This document shows, piece by piece, positions 10,305 through 19,553 of a DNA stretch of 64,000 bases. The notes under the pieces are model-generated. The model saw only the letters and a program-made list of their open reading frames with translations, was not told where the DNA came from and made no database searches. Both the position numbers and the translations under genes were made by a program. Where the stretch lies: the NCBI RefSeq assembly GCF_002094885.1, contig NZ_MSIT01000012.1, forward strand, positions 1 through 64,000, in the 5' to 3' direction. This stretch comes from Salibaculum halophilum. GTDB taxonomy: Bacteria > Pseudomonadota > Alphaproteobacteria > Rhodobacterales > Rhodobacteraceae. Numbering within the stretch: the stretch's first letter is position 1; every line of letters begins with the position of its first letter.

Positions 10305-11309
10305 ATGACCGCGCCGCTGATCGACCCCTTCGACCGTGCCATCCGATACCTGCGGGTCTCGGTGACCGACCGCTGCGATTTCCGCTGCGTCTACTGCATG
10401 TCGGAAAATATGACCTTCCTGCCCAAGAAAGAGCTTCTCACGCTCGAGGAGCTCGACCGGCTGTGTTCCACCTTCGTCGGGCTGGGGGTGGAAAAGCTGC
10501 GCATCACCGGGGGCGAACCGCTGGTGCGGCGTGATATCATGACGTTCTTCAACGCCATGGGCCGGCACCTGGAAACCGGCGCGCTCAAGGAGTTGACGCT
10601 GACGACCAACGGCAGCCAGCTGGGCCGCTTCGCGCGCGATCTGTATTCCTCCGGGGTGCGCCGGGTGAACGTCTCGCTCGACACGCTGGACGAGGCGAAA
10701 TTCGCCGAGGTGACGCGCTGGGGCCGCCTGCCGCAGGTCCTCAAGGGACTGGACGCGGCGCAAGAGGCCGGCCTGCGCGTCAAGCTCAACGCCGTCGCCC
10801 TCAAGGGTTTCAACGAGGATGAGCTTTTCGACCTGCAGGCCTTCTGCGCCGCCCGCGACATGGATCTGACCTTCATCGAGGTCATGCCCATGGGCGACAT
10901 CGGCAACGAGGACAGGCTGGGGCAGTACTGGTCGCTCAAGGACCTGCGCGCGCGTCTGGAAGAGCGCTTCACCGTCACTGACCTTGCCGAACGCTCGGGC
11001 GGGCCGGCGCGCTACGTCCGGTTGGAGGAAACCGGCCAGAAGATCGGCTTCATCACGCCACTGTCGCACAATTTCTGCGAAAGCTGCAATCGCGTGCGCA
11101 TCACCTGCACCGGCGAGATCTACACCTGCCTCGGGCAAGAGGGGCATTCGGACCTGCGCGCGCCCCTGCGGGCCAGCCCCGACGACGCGGTGCTAGAAGA
11201 CGCGATCCGCAAGGCCATCGCGCTCAAACCCCGCGGCCACGATTTCGATTACTCGCGCCAGGGCGTCGACGGCCAGGTCAGCCGCCACATGAGCCACACC
11301 GGCGGCTGA
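10305..11309 (+). CDS. moaA: GTP 3',8-cyclase (molybdenum cofactor biosynthesis)
   Basis: MoaA is the radical-SAM enzyme that starts molybdopterin synthesis from GTP. The 334-residue protein has both iron-sulfur sites: the radical-SAM CxxxCxxC at C24, C28 and C31, and the C-terminal C258-x2-C261-x13-C275. It ends in Gly-Gly, the tail needed for activity in this family. The start at 10305 gives the family-typical [18 protein letters not shown]. No other moa genes lie nearby. Confidence 0.97.
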   Translation: MTAPLIDPFDRAIRYLRVSVTDRCDFRCVYCMSENMTFLPKKELLTLEELDRLCSTFVGLGVEKLRITGGEPLVRRDIMTFFNAMGRHLETGALKELTLTTNGSQLGRFARDLYSSGVRRVNVSLDTLDEAKFAEVTRWGRLPQVLKGLDAAQEAGLRVKLNAVALKGFNEDELFDLQAFCAARDMDLTFIEVMPMGDIGNEDRLGQYWSLKDLRARLEERFTVTDLAERSGGPARYVRLEETGQKIGFITPLSHNFCESCNRVRITCTGEIYTCLGQEGHSDLRAPLRASPDDAVLEDAIRKAIALKPRGHDFDYSRQGVDGQVSRHMSHTGG

Positions 11310-11316
11310 GGCGGCC

Positions 11317-12561
11317 TCACTGCCCCGGCGTCGCGATAATGCGCGCGGTGTCCCCAGCCAGCAGCACCAGCGCACCCTGGTCGGTCAGGTCGAACCGGGT
11401 CACCGCCGGCAGGGCGTCAAGGAATTGGCGTTCCTGGGCCAAGACGGGCTCTGCGCAGGCCATCATGGTGCCGGCCGCGGCCCCGAAGGACAGACCCTCG
11501 CCCGTCAGGTCATACTGCCCGCGAAAGCGGTTGCAGGACCCGCTGCCGTGATAGGACCCCTCGCGGCCGAAGGTCAGCGTCGCGTCTGCGCTGTCGATCA
11601 CCGCACGGCCGTCGATCCGCTGCACCTGCCAGGGCCCGCCGATCAGAAGGTGGCGCGGATCGCCGCCGCATCCGGTGTGGGTGTCGTTGTCTACGGTCAG
11701 CGTCACGGTCTCGGGGTGGGGCATCCCGGTCATGCTGTCGCGACACAGCTCGGCCCGCCGGATCACTGTCACCCTGTCGTCGCCTGCGGCCCCGCCGGCC
11801 CGCAGGACGATATCGCCGGTGTCGGTCAGCGCGGTGTCGCGCACCCGCAGGGTCACCTCCGCGGCCCCCGGGCGCGAGAGGATCATATCGCCGCCGGTCA
11901 GGGTGACGGACCAGAACGGTTCATTCCCGCGCGCCGCATAAGCCGCATCGCCGACGGGAAACACCATGCGGCAGTCGGGCAGCACCTCGCCCGCGAGGGT
12001 CACCCGCGCCGATGACCCCGTGATGTCGACGCGGGTTGCCGGATCGGCCGCGGCAACATAGCGCTGACCGGTCCCGCCTAATACGGGGCGCAGGGTCCAC
12101 CGGCGCCCATCGGCGTCCAGCACGGCCCCGTCATCCACGACCCCCAGGCGAAGCTGGCGCGGCCCGCACCGAAAGGCCGAGGCGTAGCCAAGAGGCTGAT
12201 GGCGCGAGAGAACCACCTCGCCCAGGTCGGCCGGGGTCGCGGGCGTGATCGTGATCGCCTTGCTCAGCCAGAGGATGCGGCCTTGCACCGCGATCCCTGC
12301 CCGCAACGTCGCCCGGTCTGCATCGGGCCGGGCGATGGCGAACGGGATCGGCACCTGACGCCCCGCCGTGGCGATCCGGGTCTCGGCCAGAACCGCGCGA
12401 TCCGGGGCGCGCAGACGCACCAGAAGCTCTGCCCCCTCGGGCAGGGCCATGCGGGCCGCATAGGTCACATGGCCCGTCAAACGGCCGCTGTCCTGTGCCG
12501 CGACAGTGCCGCACATGAGGCCCGCCCAGGCCAGCGTAACGATCAGAACCAGACGAATCAT
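11317..12561 (-). CDS. Secreted multi-domain envelope protein (YbaY, MliC-like, COG3650-like and META/HslJ modules)
   Basis: After a signal peptide (about 1-23), this 414-residue protein appears to contain four modules. A YbaY-like beta domain spans about 28-105. A region around residues 130-200 has two cysteines (C132, C197) and resembles MliC lysozyme-inhibitor domains. A COG3650-like segment with ARGNEPFW (210-217) and CRDSMTGMPHPET (273-285) follows. A META/HslJ domain (308-411) has SGSCNRFRGQY and AGTMMACAEP. All are families of small envelope stress or inhibitor proteins. The assignment is by pattern only; the middle two modules are the least certain. Confidence 0.75.
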   Translation of the reverse strand: MIRLVLIVTLAWAGLMCGTVAAQDSGRLTGHVTYAARMALPEGAELLVRLRAPDRAVLAETRIATAGRQVPIPFAIARPDADRATLRAGIAVQGRILWLSKAITITPATPADLGEVVLSRHQPLGYASAFRCGPRQLRLGVVDDGAVLDADGRRWTLRPVLGGTGQRYVAAADPATRVDITGSSARVTLAGEVLPDCRMVFPVGDAAYAARGNEPFWSVTLTGGDMILSRPGAAEVTLRVRDTALTDTGDIVLRAGGAAGDDRVTVIRRAELCRDSMTGMPHPETVTLTVDNDTHTGCGGDPRHLLIGGPWQVQRIDGRAVIDSADATLTFGREGSYHGSGSCNRFRGQYDLTGEGLSFGAAAGTMMACAEPVLAQERQFLDALPAVTRFDLTDQGALVLLAGDTARIIATPGQ

Positions 12562-12620
12562 GCGTCCCTCCGAGACCAGCCCGCCAAGCGTATCGCCCGG
12601 CCCGAAAGGCGCAACACCGG

Positions 12621-13217
12621 CTACCCCGGCTTGCGTGCCACGAAGTCGATCAGGGCCGACCGCCCCGAATGCCCGCGCCCCTCGTCGACGTCCCGGTCAT
12701 AACCGGCGAGCCGCTCCACCTGCCAGCCCGGAAAGGCGTCGCGCAGCAGGCCTTCGGTATACATGTTCGCGCGGCTGGGCGGCCCGCCGGTGCCGTAGTC
12801 CACCTGCTCGGGCCGGTAGCCATGCAGCACCAACCGCCCGCCGGGCCGGACCGCTCGGGCCATGTCGGCGAACTGACCGGGTCGGTCGTCGGGGCCCACG
12901 AACTGCACGAAGATGGCGACCACCATGTCCACCTGCCGGTCCCAGTCATACCCGGCCCAGTCGCTGACCCGCGTGTCCACCGGCACGCCGGCCTGCGCCG
13001 CCAGCGCCTCGGCCCGGGCCACCGCCGTGGGCGAAAGGTCGAAGGCCGCGACCTCCAGCCCTTGCCCGGCCAGGAAGACCGCGTTGCGCCCCTCGCCGTC
13101 GGCGACACAGAGCGCGCTGCCCATCCCCTGCCAGAGCCACGGGTTCTCGGCCAGAACCGCCGCCGGCGCGCGGCCGAACAGGTAATCGCCCTCGGCGCTG
13201 TACCGCTCCTCCCACAT
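12621..13217 (-). CDS. Class I SAM-dependent methyltransferase (TehB/thiopurine-methyltransferase-like)
   Basis: The 198-residue protein opens with MWEERYSAEGDYLFGRAP, typical of small TehB-like methyltransferases. It has the SAM motif ALCVADGEGRNAVFLAG followed by VAAFDLSPTAV. The RPGGRLVLHGY strand is the usual late motif. The start at 13217 is chosen because its ATG overlaps the TGA of the M20 gene (TGATG), which suggests coupled translation. An upstream in-frame extension lies inside that gene. The substrate is unknown. Confidence 0.85.
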   Translation of the reverse strand: MWEERYSAEGDYLFGRAPAAVLAENPWLWQGMGSALCVADGEGRNAVFLAGQGLEVAAFDLSPTAVARAEALAAQAGVPVDTRVSDWAGYDWDRQVDMVVAIFVQFVGPDDRPGQFADMARAVRPGGRLVLHGYRPEQVDYGTGGPPSRANMYTEGLLRDAFPGWQVERLAGYDRDVDEGRGHSGRSALIDFVARKPG

Positions 13218-14380
13218 CAGGCCACCGGCATCCGCTTTTCGGCGATCCCGGCCCACCAGGAACACCCCGCCGGGATCGTCTCGTCGTTGAAGTCGTATTC
13301 GGGGTGATGCACCATAGCCGTGTCACCGTTGCCGACAAGGATATAAGCGCCGGGGCGTTCCTGCAACATGTAGGCGAAATCCTCGCCCCCCATGACCAGC
13401 GGCGCCCGGTCACACTGCCCGGACACCCCGCGCGCCACATCCGCGGCAAACTCCGTCTGGTCCTCGGCATTGACCATCACCGGATAGCCCTTGCGATAGT
13501 CCACCTCGGCCACGGCCCCGAAGGCCTGCGCGGTTCCCTCGGCGAGCTCGATCAGCCGCGGCTCGACCAGGGCGCGCACATCGCTGTCGAGCGTGCGGAC
13601 AGTCCCGCGCAGGCGCACCGACTGGGGGATCACGTTGTAGGCCGTGCTCGAGGTTTCCATCGCGGTGACCGAGACCACCGCCTGGTCCACCGGATCGACG
13701 CTGCGCGCCACGATGCTCTGCAGCGCCAGGACCGTCTGCGCGGCCACCACCGACGGATCGACCGTGTCATGCGGCTTGGCCGCGTGTCCGCCCTTGCCGG
13801 TAATGGTGATGTCGAACTCGTCGGTCGCGGCGAAAAAGCCCCCCGCCCGGATCGCGAAGCGGCCCACGGGCAGGCCCGGCCAGTTGTGCATGCCGTAGAC
13901 CTCCTGAATGCCCCAGCGCTCCATCAGCCCGTCGTCGCACATCACCTTGCCGCCACCGCCGCCCTCCTCGGCGGGCTGGAAAATCACCACCACCGTGCCG
14001 TCGAAATTGCGCGTCTCGGCCAGGTAACGCGCCGCGCCCAGCAGCATCGCGGTGTGCCCGTCATGGCCGCAGGCATGCATCGTGCCGGCCACCGTGGAGG
14101 CATGCGCCGCCGCCGTCGCCTCGTCGATGGGCAGGGCGTCCATGTCGGCCCGCAGCCCCACAACGCGTCCCGACCCTGTCTCGCGGCCCCGGATCACGCC
14201 GACGACCCCGGTCCGGCCCACCCCTTCGGCTACCTCGTCACAGCCGAAGGCGCGCAGCTTGTCGGCCACGATGCCGGCGGTGCGATGGGTGTCGAACATC
14301 AGTTCGGGATTGGCGTGCAAATCGCGCCGCCAGGCGGTAATCTCGGGCAGCATCTCGGCAAAACGGTTTTTAACGGGCAT
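13217..14380 (-). CDS. M20-family amidohydrolase (aminoacylase/hippurate hydrolase type)
   Basis: This 387-residue zinc or manganese hydrolase probably cleaves N-acyl amino acids. It has RRDLHANPEL near the start, the metal-site motif MHACGHDGHT (C104 and H106 as ligands), and QPAEEGGGGG with the catalytic glutamates at 138-139. A late MGGEDFAYML motif is also present. The start has AGGAGAGG upstream. It is the first gene of a coupled pair with the small methyltransferase. Confidence 0.92.
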   Translation of the reverse strand: MPVKNRFAEMLPEITAWRRDLHANPELMFDTHRTAGIVADKLRAFGCDEVAEGVGRTGVVGVIRGRETGSGRVVGLRADMDALPIDEATAAAHASTVAGTMHACGHDGHTAMLLGAARYLAETRNFDGTVVVIFQPAEEGGGGGKVMCDDGLMERWGIQEVYGMHNWPGLPVGRFAIRAGGFFAATDEFDITITGKGGHAAKPHDTVDPSVVAAQTVLALQSIVARSVDPVDQAVVSVTAMETSSTAYNVIPQSVRLRGTVRTLDSDVRALVEPRLIELAEGTAQAFGAVAEVDYRKGYPVMVNAEDQTEFAADVARGVSGQCDRAPLVMGGEDFAYMLQERPGAYILVGNGDTAMVHHPEYDFNDETIPAGCSWWAGIAEKRMPVA

Positions 14381-14862
14381 CGGGCCTCTCCTTTTTCACC
14401 CGAAACCTGATGCGACCCCGGCCCGAAAACAAGCCCGGGGCCTCTTCTGGCCGAAAATATCCCGGGGTGAATGCCGCAAGGCAGAGGGGCAGCGCCCCTG
14501 ACCCGCAGGCGGCGCCAGAGGCGACGCCGAGACACACCTGCGTGGCGCAGCCACCCCGCATCGTCACGCCCGGGCGCGCCCGACCAGCGATGTCCCGGCC
14601 ACACCGCGACCACGGCTCGGCCGCGCACCCCGTGCTCGGTTCGGTGACCAGCCCGGTCACGCGGTGCCGAAAACGACAAGATAAGGAAACCCGTTTGCCG
14701 CGACCGCGGCGCGCGAAACCGGCGGTCCACGCGCGCCGTGCCACGCGAACAGCGCAGCCGAACACCCGCCACGCCCCGAACGCGCATTCCGGGCCTCTGC
14801 TTTGATCGAGACCGCCGAGGCGCATATTTGCGGACCCAGCCCCAACAGACCGGAGATGCCCC
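14381..14862. other. 482-bp intergenic region with an intergenic repeat-like motif
   Basis: No convincing gene is visible; the open frames here are arginine- and proline-rich shadows. At 14441-14470 the minus strand carries a CCCGGGATATTTTCGG motif with CAGAAGAGG after it, a type of sequence I know from Rhodobacterales spacers. At 14485-14499 AGGGGC-AGC-GCCCCT forms a short hairpin. Promoters for the divergent M20 and transporter genes must lie here, but I see no strong boxes. Confidence 0.5.
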
Positions 14863-15942
14863 ATGTTCGCCGACCTCGGGTTCACGACCCTCACCGCCCC
14901 GCAGGCCGCCCTCTGGTTCGGCGCGGCCCTCGGCCTGGTTTTCGGCCTCCTGGCCCAGCGCACGCGGTTCTGCCTGCGCCGCGCCATCGCCGGCGCGCCC
15001 GGCGAGCGCGGCCCCGCCGCCGGGGTCTGGCTGACAGCCCTCGCCGTGGCCCTTGCAGGTACCCAGGCCGCCGTTGCGCAGGGCTGGATAAGCTTCGCCG
15101 GCCACCGCTTTCTTGCCGCCGACCTGCCCTGGCTGGCGATCCTCGCCGGCGGGCTGCTCTTCGGCATCGGCATGGTCCTGGCCCGCGGCTGCGCCTCGCG
15201 GCTTACCGTGCTGACGGGCCAGGGCAACCTGCGCGCGCTCACGGTCCTGCTGCTCTTTGCCGTGGTGGCGCATGCCACGCTCAAGGGCGTTCTGGCCCCG
15301 CTGCGCACGGCGCTGGGCAGCGTGACCGCCCCGCTGGGCGAGGTCACCTCGCTGGCCGCCCTGCCCGGCGGCGGGCTGGTCTGGGCCGGGGCCATCGCCC
15401 TTGCCGCCCTCGCCGCGGCCCTGCGCTCGGGCGCCACGCGCCGGGCGCTTGCCGGGGCGGCGCTGTTGGGTGCGCTGGTGCCCCTGGGCTGGGTCGGCAC
15501 GGGGTGGGTGCTGCAGGATGACTTCGACCCGATCGCGATGGAAAGCCTCGCCTTCACCGCGACCTGGGCGGACAGCCTCTTCTTTGCCATCGCCTCCAGC
15601 TCGATCCCGGCCAATTTCGGCGTCGGCCTCGTGGGCGGCACCATCGGCGGCGCGCTGGCCGCCGCGCTGGTCTTCCGCGAGTTCCGCTGGGAGAGCTTCA
15701 CCACGCCCGCGCAGACGGGCCGCGCGCTCGCCGGCGGCGCGCTCATGGGGCTGGGTGGCGTGCTGGCGGGCGGCTGCACCGTCGGCGCGGGGCTGTCGGG
15801 CCTGCCGACCCTCGGCCTCGCGGCGATACTGGCACTGGCCGCCATCGGCGCGGGCGGGCTTCTCGGCCGGCGGCTGCTCACTCCACCGTCTTGCGAATCC
15901 GCCGCACGAGGGCCCAGACCCCGAGCAGCACCGGCGGCGTGA
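14863..15942 (+). CDS. YeeE/YedE-family membrane transporter (sulfur-compound uptake type)
   Basis: The 359-residue protein is hydrophobic throughout, with roughly nine to ten membrane segments. Three conserved cysteines match those of thiosulfate transporters of this family: C37 in TRFCLRRA, C110 in LARGCASR and C305 in GGCTVGAG. Thiosulfate or a related sulfur compound is the likely substrate, by family knowledge only. The ATG has GGAGATG upstream. The last 65 bp overlap the DUF3422 gene on the other strand, and its last 25 or so residues are charged and poorly conserved in character. Confidence 0.88.
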   Translation: MFADLGFTTLTAPQAALWFGAALGLVFGLLAQRTRFCLRRAIAGAPGERGPAAGVWLTALAVALAGTQAAVAQGWISFAGHRFLAADLPWLAILAGGLLFGIGMVLARGCASRLTVLTGQGNLRALTVLLLFAVVAHATLKGVLAPLRTALGSVTAPLGEVTSLAALPGGGLVWAGAIALAALAAALRSGATRRALAGAALLGALVPLGWVGTGWVLQDDFDPIAMESLAFTATWADSLFFAIASSSIPANFGVGLVGGTIGGALAAALVFREFRWESFTTPAQTGRALAGGALMGLGGVLAGGCTVGAGLSGLPTLGLAAILALAAIGAGGLLGRRLLTPPSCESAARGPRPRAAPAA

Positions 15943-17161
15943 CGGCCGCCGCCTGCAGCGGCTTGTCGAGGCCCAGCTGCAGGCCCACCGGGCCGGTCAG
16001 GTTCAACACCAGGTTCACGGCGTAATAGCTGATCGCGACGACCGACAGCCCCTCGACCGTCTGCTGCAGGCGCAGTTGCAGGTCGGCGCGCCGGTCCATG
16101 CTTTCCAGCAAGACCTTGTTCTCGCGCGACAGCTGCACGTCCACGCGGGTGCGCAGCAGGTCCGAGGCGCGCAGCGCGCGGGCCGACATCGCCTCCAGCC
16201 GGTCCTTGGTCGAGGCCACGGTGCGCATCGCCGGGTCGAACCGGCGCATCATGAATTCCGCGAAGGTCTGGCGGCCGTTGAACCGCGCCTCGCGCAGGAC
16301 CTGCAGGCGCTGGTTGACGATTGTCTCGTAGGCACCGGTGGCCCCGAAGCGGAAGGCGACGCCGGTGGACAGATCCTCCAACTCGCCCGAGACCTGCAGC
16401 AGCTGGCGCAGGGTGCTTTCGGTATCGTTCGATCCCGCCCCGCTCAACTCGCTTGTCAGGGCGCTGAGCCGCTCGTCCATCCCGACCAGCTTGCCCGACA
16501 GCTCCTTCGAGCTGAAAAAACCCAGCATCGCCATGGCCTTGTAGGTCTCGATCTCGCACAGCCGCTGGATCACGCGGCCCACGCGCCGCGCTCCCGTGCC
16601 CGGCCGCGCGAAGACGGCAAAGCGCATGTGCCCGCCGGGATCGATCCGGAAATCCGCGGCCGTGACGGCGGCATCGTCCAGAACCCGGCTCACCGCCAGG
16701 CTGTCGGCGACGAACCAGTCGGCCAGTTTCTCGGGGATGCCCGCGTCGCCCTCCTGCACCTCGACCCGGATCAGGGCCGAGGTCACGCGCATACCCGGGG
16801 CAGCCGCCAGCCAGTCTTCGGGGAACACGGCGAAGGTGCGCGCATCAAAGGGCGTATCCGACACCCCGTCGCCGAAGATCGTGTAGGTGACAAACTCGGT
16901 GTGGCTTTCCCACTTGAGGTGATACTTGCCGATCTGGCCGAAGTAATGCGTCGCCCCCTCCTCGGGGTGGGGCGCGGCATACCGATCCAGCAGCGCCTTG
17001 AGGTGCGCGAGATCCTCTGCCCGGTCGCGCTGCGCCGCGTTCTTCGCGGGCTTGAGCGCCAGGAAGGCCGCCCGGCACGGCGCCTCGATCTGGGGAAAGG
17101 GCCGCGCGTGCAGCTCGTTGGCCACCGCGAAGCGCAAGGGGTGTTCCTGGATGCCGGTCAT
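15878..17161 (-). CDS. DUF3422 family membrane-anchored protein
   Basis: The start at 17161 gives MTGIQEHPLRFAVANELHAR, the typical opening of DUF3422; a longer in-frame start lacks support. The 427-residue protein is mostly soluble, with a coiled region in its second half (about 270-370). Two membrane segments lie near the C-terminus, the first in VVAISYYAVNLVLNLTG. The family occurs in alphaproteobacteria and has no known function. It is tail-to-tail with the transporter gene, sharing 65 bp. Confidence 0.87.
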   Translation of the reverse strand: MTGIQEHPLRFAVANELHARPFPQIEAPCRAAFLALKPAKNAAQRDRAEDLAHLKALLDRYAAPHPEEGATHYFGQIGKYHLKWESHTEFVTYTIFGDGVSDTPFDARTFAVFPEDWLAAAPGMRVTSALIRVEVQEGDAGIPEKLADWFVADSLAVSRVLDDAAVTAADFRIDPGGHMRFAVFARPGTGARRVGRVIQRLCEIETYKAMAMLGFFSSKELSGKLVGMDERLSALTSELSGAGSNDTESTLRQLLQVSGELEDLSTGVAFRFGATGAYETIVNQRLQVLREARFNGRQTFAEFMMRRFDPAMRTVASTKDRLEAMSARALRASDLLRTRVDVQLSRENKVLLESMDRRADLQLRLQQTVEGLSVVAISYYAVNLVLNLTGPVGLQLGLDKPLQAAAVTPPVLLGVWALVRRIRKTVE

Positions 17162-17410
17162 CGTCCGTCCTGTCCGTGGCCGCAGTTGTCTTTGCACCAT
17201 AGGCCAGCCCCGCCCCACGGGAAAGGGCGAAATTCCTTCAAGAACAATATGTTATATGGATACAACCGTATACCGCCGGACCGGGGCCGAAGGTCTTGAT
17301 ATCGCCGGGGGTTTTCACGTTGCGCGCGGCCTGCCCGGTGTCAACCGCGCCGCGCGGCCGGCGCAAGGGGGGGGCAGACAGCCCCGCGTCAAGCCGCTAT
17401 CACCGGGCCC

Positions 17411-17965
17411 ATGCTGATCCTGTTCAACAAGCCGATGGGCGTGCTGTGCCAGTTCACGGATACCAGGTCGCCCACCACGCGGCCGACGCTGTCGGGCTTC
17501 GCCTTGCCGGGCGGGGTCTATCCTGCCGGGCGCCTGGATCGCGACAGCGAGGGGCTTTTACTGCTGACCGACGACGGCCGCCAGCAGGCCCGCATCGCCG
17601 ACTCGCGGTCAAAGACGCCCAAGACCTACCTGGTGCAGGTCGAGGGTGCCCCGACCGAGGCCGATCTGGCGCCGCTGCGCGACGGCGTCACGCTCAAGGA
17701 CGGGCCAACGCGCCCGGCGCAGGCACGGCTGATCGCCCCGCCCGCGATCTGGGCGCGCGATCCGCCGGTGCGCTTTCGCAAATCGGTGCCGGACCGCTGG
17801 ATCGAGATCACCCTGACCGAGGGGCGTAACCGGCAGGTGCGGCGCATGACCGCCCATATCGGCTTTCCCACGCTGCGGCTGGTGCGCTGGCGCATCGGCC
17901 CCCATGCGGTGGACGCGCTGGCGCCGGGAACTTGGGCGCGGGCCTCCGGCGCGGCAACCGTTTAG
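17411..17965 (+). CDS. rluE: 23S rRNA pseudouridine synthase (RluE type)
   Basis: The 184-residue protein lacks an S4 domain and follows E. coli RluE closely by eye: [11 protein letters not shown] at the start, [21 protein letters not shown] with the catalytic aspartate in [20 protein letters not shown], and the C-terminal [20 protein letters not shown]. RluE converts U2457 of 23S rRNA to pseudouridine in E. coli. The 249-bp gap before it contains an AT-rich patch near 17240-17275 that may hold its promoter, but I see no good box pair. Confidence 0.92.
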   Translation: MLILFNKPMGVLCQFTDTRSPTTRPTLSGFALPGGVYPAGRLDRDSEGLLLLTDDGRQQARIADSRSKTPKTYLVQVEGAPTEADLAPLRDGVTLKDGPTRPAQARLIAPPAIWARDPPVRFRKSVPDRWIEITLTEGRNRQVRRMTAHIGFPTLRLVRWRIGPHAVDALAPGTWARASGAATV

Positions 17966-17989
17966 ACCTGACCCCGGCCCCCGGCGCCC

Positions 17990-18026
17990 TGTCAAACGAA
18001 AAGGGCCGCCCCGCAGGACGGCCCCG
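17990..18026 (-). terminator. Terminator of pntAB
   Basis: Reading the minus strand after the pntB stop, GGGCCG (18024-18019) pairs with CGGCCC (18008-18003) and is followed by TTTTCGTTT. There is a small internal bulge. The T-run is only on this strand. Confidence 0.75.
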
Positions 18027-18049
18027 AGCCACTCGCGGGTTACACGCCG

Positions 18050-19540
18050 CTAGTCGATCAGGCCCAGCAGCTTGTCGACCGAGCCCTTGGCGTCGCCGTA
18101 GAACATGCGCGTGTTATCCTTGAAGAACAGCGGGTTCTCGATGCCCGAATACCCCGCGCCCTGGCCGCGCTTGGAGACGACAACCTGTTTCGCCTTCCAG
18201 ACCTCGAGCACCGGCATGCCAGCGATGGGGCTGTTGGGGTCGTCCTGCGCGGCCGGGTTCACGATGTCGTTCGAGCCGATCACGATGACAACGTCCGTCT
18301 CCGGGAAGTCCTCGTTGATCTCGTCCATCTCCAGCACGATGTCGTAGGGCACCTTGGCCTCGGCCAGCAGCACGTTCATGTGCCCCGGCAGCCGCCCGGC
18401 GACCGGGTGGATGGCGAAACGGACCTCCTTGCCCTTGCCGCGCAGTTTTCGCGTCAGCTCGCTGACGGCGTTCTGCGCCTGCGCCACGGCCATGCCGTAG
18501 CCGGGCACGATGATCACGCTGTCGGCCTCGTCCAGGGCCGCGGCAACGCCGTCGGCCTCGATGGCGACCTGTTCGCCCTCGACCTCCATCTGCGCGCCCG
18601 CCGGGCCACCGAAGCCGCCGAGGATGACGCTGATGAAGGACCGGTTCATCGCCTTGCACATGATGTAGGACAGGATCGCGCCCGAGGAGCCCACCAGCGC
18701 GCCAACCACGATCAGCAGGTCGTTGCCGAGGCTGAAGCCGATCGCCGCCGCCGCCCAGCCGGAATAGCTGTTGAGCATCGAGACGACGACGGGCATGTCC
18801 GCGCCGCCGATGCCCATGATCAAATGGTAGCCCACGAAAAGCGCGGCGATTGTCATGATGACCAGCGCCAGAAGCCCGCCGCTGCTGAGATACCACACCA
18901 GGCAGGCCAGCGCGACCAGCGCCGCGCCCGCATTCAGGGCATGACCGCCGGGCAGTTTCTCGGCCTTCGAGGAGACCTTTCCGGCCAGCTTGCCGAAGGC
19001 CACGACCGAGCCGGTGAAGGTCACCGCCCCGATCAGGATGCCAAGGAACAGCTCGACCCGCAGGATATTGATCTCGACGGCCGTCTTCTTGGCGACGATG
19101 GCCGCAAAGCCGCGGAAGCCCTCGGCGGCCTCTTTGGCGGCGCCCGCCAGCGCCCCGTACTCGGGCTGCGGGAAGGGCAGGTCGGCGGCGGCATAGGTGG
19201 CGGCGACGCGGCCGATTTCGAGGTGCGCGTTGAACCCCACGAAGACCGCCGCGAGGCCCACCAGCGAGTGCATCGCCGCGACGAGCTGCGGCATCTCGGT
19301 CATCTGGACGCGCTGCGCGACATAGACGCCGATCGCGCCGCCCGCGGCAATCAGGACCAGCGACAGCAGCCAGAAGCCCGCCCCGGGCCCGACCAGCGTG
19401 GCCAGCACCGCGACGGCCATGCCCGCGATGCCGTACCAGACCGCGCGCTTGGCGCTTTCCTGGCCCGACAGGCCGCCGAGCGACAGGATGAAGAGAACAG
19501 CGGCGACCGCATAGGCCGCGATGGTGAATCCGAAGTCCAT
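18050..19540 (-). CDS. pntB: NAD(P) transhydrogenase subunit beta
   Basis: PntB forms part of the membrane channel and the NADP(H)-binding domain of the proton-translocating transhydrogenase. The 496-residue protein has about nine membrane helices in its N-terminal 300 residues. The C-terminal dIII domain has [33 protein letters not shown] and GANDIVN-like [10 protein letters not shown]. It follows pntA by 13 bp. A terminator lies just downstream. Confidence 0.97.
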   Translation of the reverse strand: MDFGFTIAAYAVAAVLFILSLGGLSGQESAKRAVWYGIAGMAVAVLATLVGPGAGFWLLSLVLIAAGGAIGVYVAQRVQMTEMPQLVAAMHSLVGLAAVFVGFNAHLEIGRVAATYAAADLPFPQPEYGALAGAAKEAAEGFRGFAAIVAKKTAVEINILRVELFLGILIGAVTFTGSVVAFGKLAGKVSSKAEKLPGGHALNAGAALVALACLVWYLSSGGLLALVIMTIAALFVGYHLIMGIGGADMPVVVSMLNSYSGWAAAAIGFSLGNDLLIVVGALVGSSGAILSYIMCKAMNRSFISVILGGFGGPAGAQMEVEGEQVAIEADGVAAALDEADSVIIVPGYGMAVAQAQNAVSELTRKLRGKGKEVRFAIHPVAGRLPGHMNVLLAEAKVPYDIVLEMDEINEDFPETDVVIVIGSNDIVNPAAQDDPNSPIAGMPVLEVWKAKQVVVSKRGQGAGYSGIENPLFFKDNTRMFYGDAKGSVDKLLGLID

Positions 19541-19553
19541 TGTCCGCTCCCCT

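Noticed and set aside
14370-16559. Very long minus-strand open frame antisense to the YedE transporter
   Set aside because: Arg/Pro/Ala-rich shadow caused by high GC; both flanking real genes contradict it.
17240-17275. AT-rich patch between DUF3422 and rluE as a promoter
   Set aside because: No -35/-10 pair with proper spacing could be found on either strand.
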